Assembly: GCA_963921825.1 (NCBI GenBank)
Contig: OY997594.1
Span: forward strand, 68,247,675 to 68,311,674
Origin: Erodium maritimum
Lineage: Eukaryota; Streptophyta; Magnoliopsida; Geraniales; Geraniaceae
Direction: 5' to 3'
DNA: 64,000 bases
Under the pieces are notes generated by a model, which did not search any database, was not told the origin of the DNA, and was given only the letters and a program-made list of their open reading frames with translations. This document shows, piece after piece, positions 59,222 through 64,000 of the stretch (its first letter is position 1; each line of letters begins with the position of its first letter). The position numbers and the translations under genes are program-made.

Positions 59222-60501
59222 GACTGGTAAGACTCATGGCAGAGTCCAGATTTTCTTTGAGCTGTAGTATCTTATAGTATTGTAGGCATGTCCATTCTTT
59301 TTCGTTTAGTGTAAGAACAACCATTCTCGAGAGGTTCACGAGCTGTCTGTTTTCATTTTTTAGTGTTGAAGTAAGATGTATCCATGAATCATGATCATTC
59401 TTTTATGTCTACTGATGTATTTATTTGGAGATGGTAAATGTTCTTTTCTTGTCATGAATGGTTTATGCAGAATTAGTTATCTGTTTCTATATGTATAAGT
59501 TTGTGACAATTGGAATCTTAAGTATATTTGGCGGTCTGAGCGTGTATACTTGAATGTAGTTATTCGAGATTTCCCCTTATTATTATTGAGGTTAAAACTG
59601 TAGTTTTTTATTAAGCAAAAACTAATTCTATTTTTGTTATTTCAAGTGTATCTTTACCAAATACACTAACAGTGATTTGCCCGTTTAGAAGCGACATAGT
59701 GAAGAGCTCTTCACCGTCTAACCAAGTAGGCGAAATACTTTGTATTTATGGTAAAAAATGTCATAGTTTACATTTACATACATATTACAAATTGGCACCG
59801 AGCCTGCAAATTCAAAATAGATTTTGATTCATACTTGCTCTTCTTTGTAACATCAAATTTTGGTTTGACTTCCATCCAAACTGTCAATCCTGATATCTAT
59901 AATGAGTTAGGGCCAAAGGCTTTTTCCTCATTTTTAGTGAAAAAGAGCTGAATGTAAAAGTTAAGTTAAACATAAAGTGAGTATAAAAAGCTTATAATTC
60001 ACTATAGCTACAAATATTGAATTCATTGAAATTATGAAATATTTTGGATTGTTATTTGAACGGAAGATATGTTTTCAAACCAAAGGTTGGAACTCATACA
60101 TAAAACTTACAATTCCAATGAATCTATGCATTTCCAATTATTGGTTACTAAAATATAAATGGACTTTCTTTCAACAAAGAATAAAAATCATCCTAAATTT
60201 TCGATCTTTGATTTTGGTGCTTTATCAAATTGGAAAATTAATTCATCCGATGCTTGAAATAGTTGGTTTGTTTATTTTGGAGCGAATAAAAGATTCGTGT
60301 GGGTTAGGAACAAAACTTTATTACATTTTTAACGAAAATTGATAAAAAAAACCCGTTAATATTAATGTAAAAACTTAATGAAAATAACAAAAGATGAACT
60401 ACATGAAATTTAAAAAGAATTAGTAAAAGTTAAAAATAATTGTAATTGAGTAAGTACTTAAATAAGTAATTGTAACTAAGAAGGATTTTTTTTCTTGAAT
60501 A
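59222..60501. other. SHV3-like 3' flank and AT-rich intergenic DNA
   Basis: Includes the 3' UTR of the upstream gene. Open frames 59748-59951 and 60034-60342 lack recognisable domains. The stretch 60297-60500 is similar to 63847-64000, on the far side of LINE copy B. Confidence 0.4.
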
Positions 60502-60539
60502 GTACTTAGAAGGATTTTTTTTTTGAGAGGAAATGACAA

Positions 60540-61343
60540 TATTATTAAGGGAAAATTTCATTTTACCACCCTGTCAAACATTTAATTTCAGTTTGATACC
60601 CTGGCATAAATTTTTATCACTTTCATACCCTAACCAAACTTTTAATTTCACTTTCATACCCAGGCGGGTAAAATGTCCAAAATACCCCTTACTATTACTC
60701 AAATTTTCAAACTCATGCCATTGGGTCAGAATTTGAAAATAAGTGAAATGACGATAATACCCTTCATTGTTAGGGTGTTAAACTGAAAATTTCATTATTT
60801 TTAAAATAAACTGAGAGAGGATTGAAAACAGATCTGAGAGTGGAGCTGAGAGAGGACTGAAAATGGAGGAGAGAGAGACGAAGTTGAGGAGAGAGAAGGG
60901 TAAAGAAAAAAAATTATTAATGAATTTTTTTTATATACATAAAAATGATTTTTGGAATAAAACTGTTTTTAATAAAAAAAAATATTTTTTTAAAAAATTG
61001 ATTTTTATATATTTTTTAAATTAAAATCTGAATTTTTGAAAATAAAAATTGAATTTATATAAAAAAACTGATTTTATTTTAAAAATAATGAAATTTTCAG
61101 TTTAACACCCTAACAATGAAGGGTATTATCGTCTTTTCACTTATTTTCAAATTTTGACCCAATTGCATGAGTTTGAAAATTTGAGTAATAGTTAGGGGTA
61201 TTTTGGACATTTTACCCAGCTGGGTATGAAAGTGAAATTAAAAGTTTGGTTAGGGTATGAAAGTGATAAAAATTTATGCCAAGCTATCAAACTGAAATAA
61301 AATTTTTGTCAGGGTGGTAAAATGAAATTTTCCCTATTATTAA
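60540..61343. mobile_element. Mutator-type MITE with long terminal inverted repeats
   Basis: The element 60549-61334 (786 bp) has ends GGGAAAATTTCATTTTACC / GGTAAAATGAAATTTTCCC. The inverted arms are about 240 bp each, rich in CATACCC and TTTAATTTCACTTT phrases. It is flanked by a perfect 9-bp duplication TATTATTAA (60540-60548 and 61335-61343). The homologous tail of LINE copy A carries a single ATATTATTAA-equivalent (plus-strand CTTAATAATATT) at this place. Confidence 0.92.
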
Positions 61344-62217
61344 ACAAGCAAAGTAATTAGGAATCCGTCTAGCGACAAGACCCTTACAATCCCATAAAGT
61401 AACGAAACGTAAGCTAGAACATAAATGCTGAGAAATAAATGGTGCTCATATGCATAGAGGCGGTCGGGAGGTAAACTGCAGTAGTATCCTTGAATACCGA
61501 TAAAGTATGCGCCAACCATAAAATATTGGTCGAGCAGACCAGTTGATAACTGAACGATGGTGGACCGATAACTTCCCCGGTAAGTCAGCGTGCGTCCTCC
61601 TCCCTTGAATGATAAGAGTAGGGCTCCTGAACGCGGGATTGCTGACCCCGAAGTGGTAGGGAAGCATCTTCTTGACTGTTGGCAGAACCATTGCCACCAA
61701 ACTGCCAGGAAGGGAATACAGTCGAGCAAACCCTTCCTGGGACGCCCGACACTCATTCCTGGAGGCGGGGGTGCTTATAGCCCCCCGCCACTGCATTTGA
61801 CCCCTATGACGCCGACGAGGTCTCCTCCTCCACCGGTTCCATCTCCCTTTCCAAGCATTTTTTCCCTGATAGCGTTGGCGACATTTCCCGCGGGAGCCAA
61901 CCTACCGGAGCCTCCTCCTCCCTGAAGCTCGCTTGTCTACCATGCGGCCTCGGCTCCTGGGACCTCGAAGGGGTGTGTAGTCCACCCGACGAAGATTCCC
62001 CCTTCCCCAAGCCTCTCAAATAAGTCCAGTTTGTACCCGGCGTCGCCTTCCCATGTTTTGCCTTTTCTAACCCAAATCTCGGATCCGCCGGAGCTTTCAG
62101 CGATGGACCCCTTTTGCCTCCCACCATTGGGCACACCGGGAACAGATGACCCACGCAACATCACCTAAAGCAATGCTCAGGTAGATGCTCGTATGAAATC
62201 AACAAGCTAGTACGTAC

Positions 62218-63495
62218 CTAGGAGGCAGACATTCGGAACCACAACTGGCTCTGCAACGGGACCCTTATGTCCACCCTGATTCTGACCTTCATGAAATCTC
62301 CCCAGCATAGGCCATCCTTATCCACATCCACACCTTGAAAAACACCTAGAGCATTCCCCACTCGGAATCCCACATCCCTCGTCCATGCCCCTACAGGTAG
62401 ATTCGACACATGGGCCCAGACAGAGAAGTGATGGAACTCTAGCTCCTGGACCTGCATATGGGCTCGCAGATCCGTAAATAGAATGAGAGAGTCCCTGAAG
62501 GACCAAGGTTCCCCCAAAAGAACCCTCTCTCTGTCCCTTGTTGTTTTGAAAAAAAACGCAGTGAGGCCACCCACTAAGGGCTTCGCCTCCACTTTCATCC
62601 CCCATGCATCCTCCATCCTCTCTGCCACAGACTTCCAGTAAATCTTCTTGGATGATAGTACCTTGGCTGCCATAGCAAATCGGTACAGATTACTCTGCCA
62701 TGTGATTTCCTGCACCGACACCACCACCTCCCTGATTCTCATCGCCCCCATCGGGGAATCGAGCTCACCAACCTGACCCCCACTCCCTCGAGATCCAAAC
62801 GGGTTAGAACCCTGATCCCCATTCGGCTGAACCACACGAAACCCAGCGTGATTCGTCCGGCCCTGATCCGCAACCCTCGCACCCTGAGGCTGCCCTGGTC
62901 TCGGCCCATACCGTGCCGCCCAACGGGCCACATCATCTTGTCCTCCTCGAGTCCAGCCCGGGTGAGGACCACGTCCTTGGCCCATCGAGCCCGACCCCGC
63001 CCTTGGATGCCAGTCCTCTTGTGGCGGTGCACTACGCCTGTGAGACCCAGTCGGCCCAGCCCGACTCAGATGGCCAGCGCGCCTCGCGTCCGCCATCAAG
63101 CCCAAGCCCGCTACCCTGTTAGCAGCACCATCTGGAACCCTAGTCTGCATGGCTGCCTCCTGCATGGTCGCCGACGCTTTGCCCTTTCGGAGTCTCCACG
63201 CCGCCGCCTCCGGAGATTCCGGCTCCGTCACCTCCGATGCCGAGGATATCACAATCGGGATTAGAGCCGCCCCATCCCGGAGGGACTCCCCCGACTCATC
63301 CTCCTCCCTCGGTACTTCATCCTCAACCGCACGAACAACCGGACGACGCCGTATCTTCGACCGCGGACCAATCGCCTGTACCCGGCGAGCCGGCCGACCA
63401 TCTTCATGTGCTGGTTTCGCCGCCTGCATCGCCGAGAAGATCATACCCCTCCCATCCGTTCTGCATGGTGACCAATTGGACGGAGAAGAGAGCAC
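62218..63495 (-). pseudogene. LINE ORF1 protein gene of copy B, mostly intact central part
   Basis: A 425-aa open frame. It has an acidic/Gly-Arg-rich N-terminal half, then MRIREVVVSVQEITWQSNLYRFAMAAK, KIYWKSVAERMEDAWGMKVE and AFFFKTTRDRERVLLGEPWSF. It ends with FHHFSVWAHVSNLPVGAWTRDVGFRVGNALGVF, an unbroken DUF4283-type domain. The ORF ends at 62218 just before the knuckle, whose remains (GHLFPVCPMVGG) continue in 62154-61804. The first ORF1 codons (63738-63511) are separated by a stop. It shows what copy A looked like before its frameshifts. Confidence 0.75.
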
Positions 63496-63822
63496 CGGAG
63501 TTTCCGATGTCTACTCCGTCTCCTCCTGCCATCCCATCCCTTCTCGGGCCATCATCCCCATTTCCCGATCCTGCCCTGGGCTCCCCGGCCGACTTCCCTG
63601 CAAAACCCGAACCAGGTTCTCCTCGATTCGCTCCGGCCACGGACTCCCCGGCCAACTTCCCTCTTCCCCAACCCCACTCGCTGCTTCACCAGCCGAGATA
63701 GGGGACATCGATCTCTCCTCCGACGACCTAGAACTCATGATGGCACACAGAAAGAAGGACGAAGACTCACAAAACCCTAAACCAGTCGAAACCCTAGCAG
63801 AGCTGCGTACTTAGAAGGATTT

Positions 63823-64000
63823 GATTACTTATATTAATTGAAGTAAACGTGCCAGTTAGGAACAAAGCTTAGTTAACTTTTTTTATGAAAATTAATTAAA
63901 AAAAAGTTTAATGAATATTAATATAAAAAACTTAATGAAAATTATTTTTTTTAAAGAAAATTATAAAGAGTTAATAAAAAAATATAAATAACTGATTGTA
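63823..64000. other. AT-rich flank similar to the other side of LINE copy B
   Basis: GTTAGGAACAAAGCTT and TTAATATAAAAAACTTAATGAAAAT here echo GTTAGGAACAAAACTT and TTAATGTAAAAACTTAATGAAAAT at about 60303-60385. No gene before the window edge. Confidence 0.5.

Larger units (their letters stand above)
60502..63822 (-). mobile_element. ORF1-only LINE element, copy B, with a MITE in its tail
   Basis: The element 60518-63806 is in minus orientation, with the A-tail seen as a T-run from 60518. It is bounded by a perfect 16-bp duplication GTACTTAGAAGGATTT (60502-60517 and 63807-63822). Its 5' end on the minus strand is CAGCTCTGCTAGGGTTTCG, matching copy A. Without the 786-bp MITE it is about 2.5 kb. 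The ORF1 region is followed directly by the same 3' region as copy A (for example GGRTLTYRGSYRST against GRTTHAGLPGE in shifted frames, about 61600-61540). Confidence 0.85.

Noticed and set aside
63768-63800. AAACCCTAAACC-type telomere-like motif
   Set aside because: Only one unit, followed by the LINE 5' end (which itself contains CTAGGGTTT). Not an interstitial telomere array.
62848-63814. Plus-strand frames opposite LINE copy B ORF1
   Set aside because: Pro/Ser/Arg-rich antisense shadows. The minus strand has the recognisable ORF1 domain.

Overview
The window reads as nuclear DNA of a flowering plant, most likely a eudicot. It has AT-rich, GT-AG-spliced introns, plant-specific gene families, and a high density of plant-type transposons. 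I cannot name the species from the sequence.

Five host genes are clear and one more is likely. At the left edge, on the minus strand, lies a DNA topoisomerase I gene (1-4858) that runs off the window before its catalytic tyrosine exon. Two intronless, tandemly duplicated wax-synthase-type acyltransferase genes follow on the minus strand (7822-8835 and 15227-16237). A complete 14-exon fimbrin gene occupies 19176-24380 on the minus strand, about 691 aa. A complete 9-exon SHV3-like (GDPD-like, probably GPI-anchored) gene lies at 52302-59221 on the plus strand, about 761 aa. An uncharacterised single-exon gene starts at 42399 on the minus strand and is cut near its 3' end by a hAT transposon. All exon junctions given for the three spliced genes were read by hand and keep the frame. 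These genes share no pathway. Two act in lipid or cell-surface biology, one in actin bundling, one in DNA topology.

Most of the rest is transposon-derived: 5.8-7.7 kb, 9.4-13.8 kb, 17.1-17.3 kb, 25.5-45.4 kb, 45.9-51.2 kb and 60.5-63.8 kb. Many elements can be bounded exactly by target-site duplications. The most notable group is a set of LINE-like elements that carry only an ORF1-type protein (DUF4283 plus CCHC zinc knuckle, or an RRM), followed directly by a LINE-type tail and no reverse transcriptase. Three such copies have 14-16 bp target-site duplications.

Two nested structures are fully resolvable. At 45.9-51.2 kb a Mutator-type MITE holds an ORF1-only LINE, which in turn holds a non-coding retroposon. 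At 60.5-63.8 kb a Mutator-type MITE sits in the tail of a second ORF1-only LINE, and its paralogue preserves the empty site. Introns of the topoisomerase, fimbrin and SHV3-like genes carry a tRNA-derived SINE and several MITEs.
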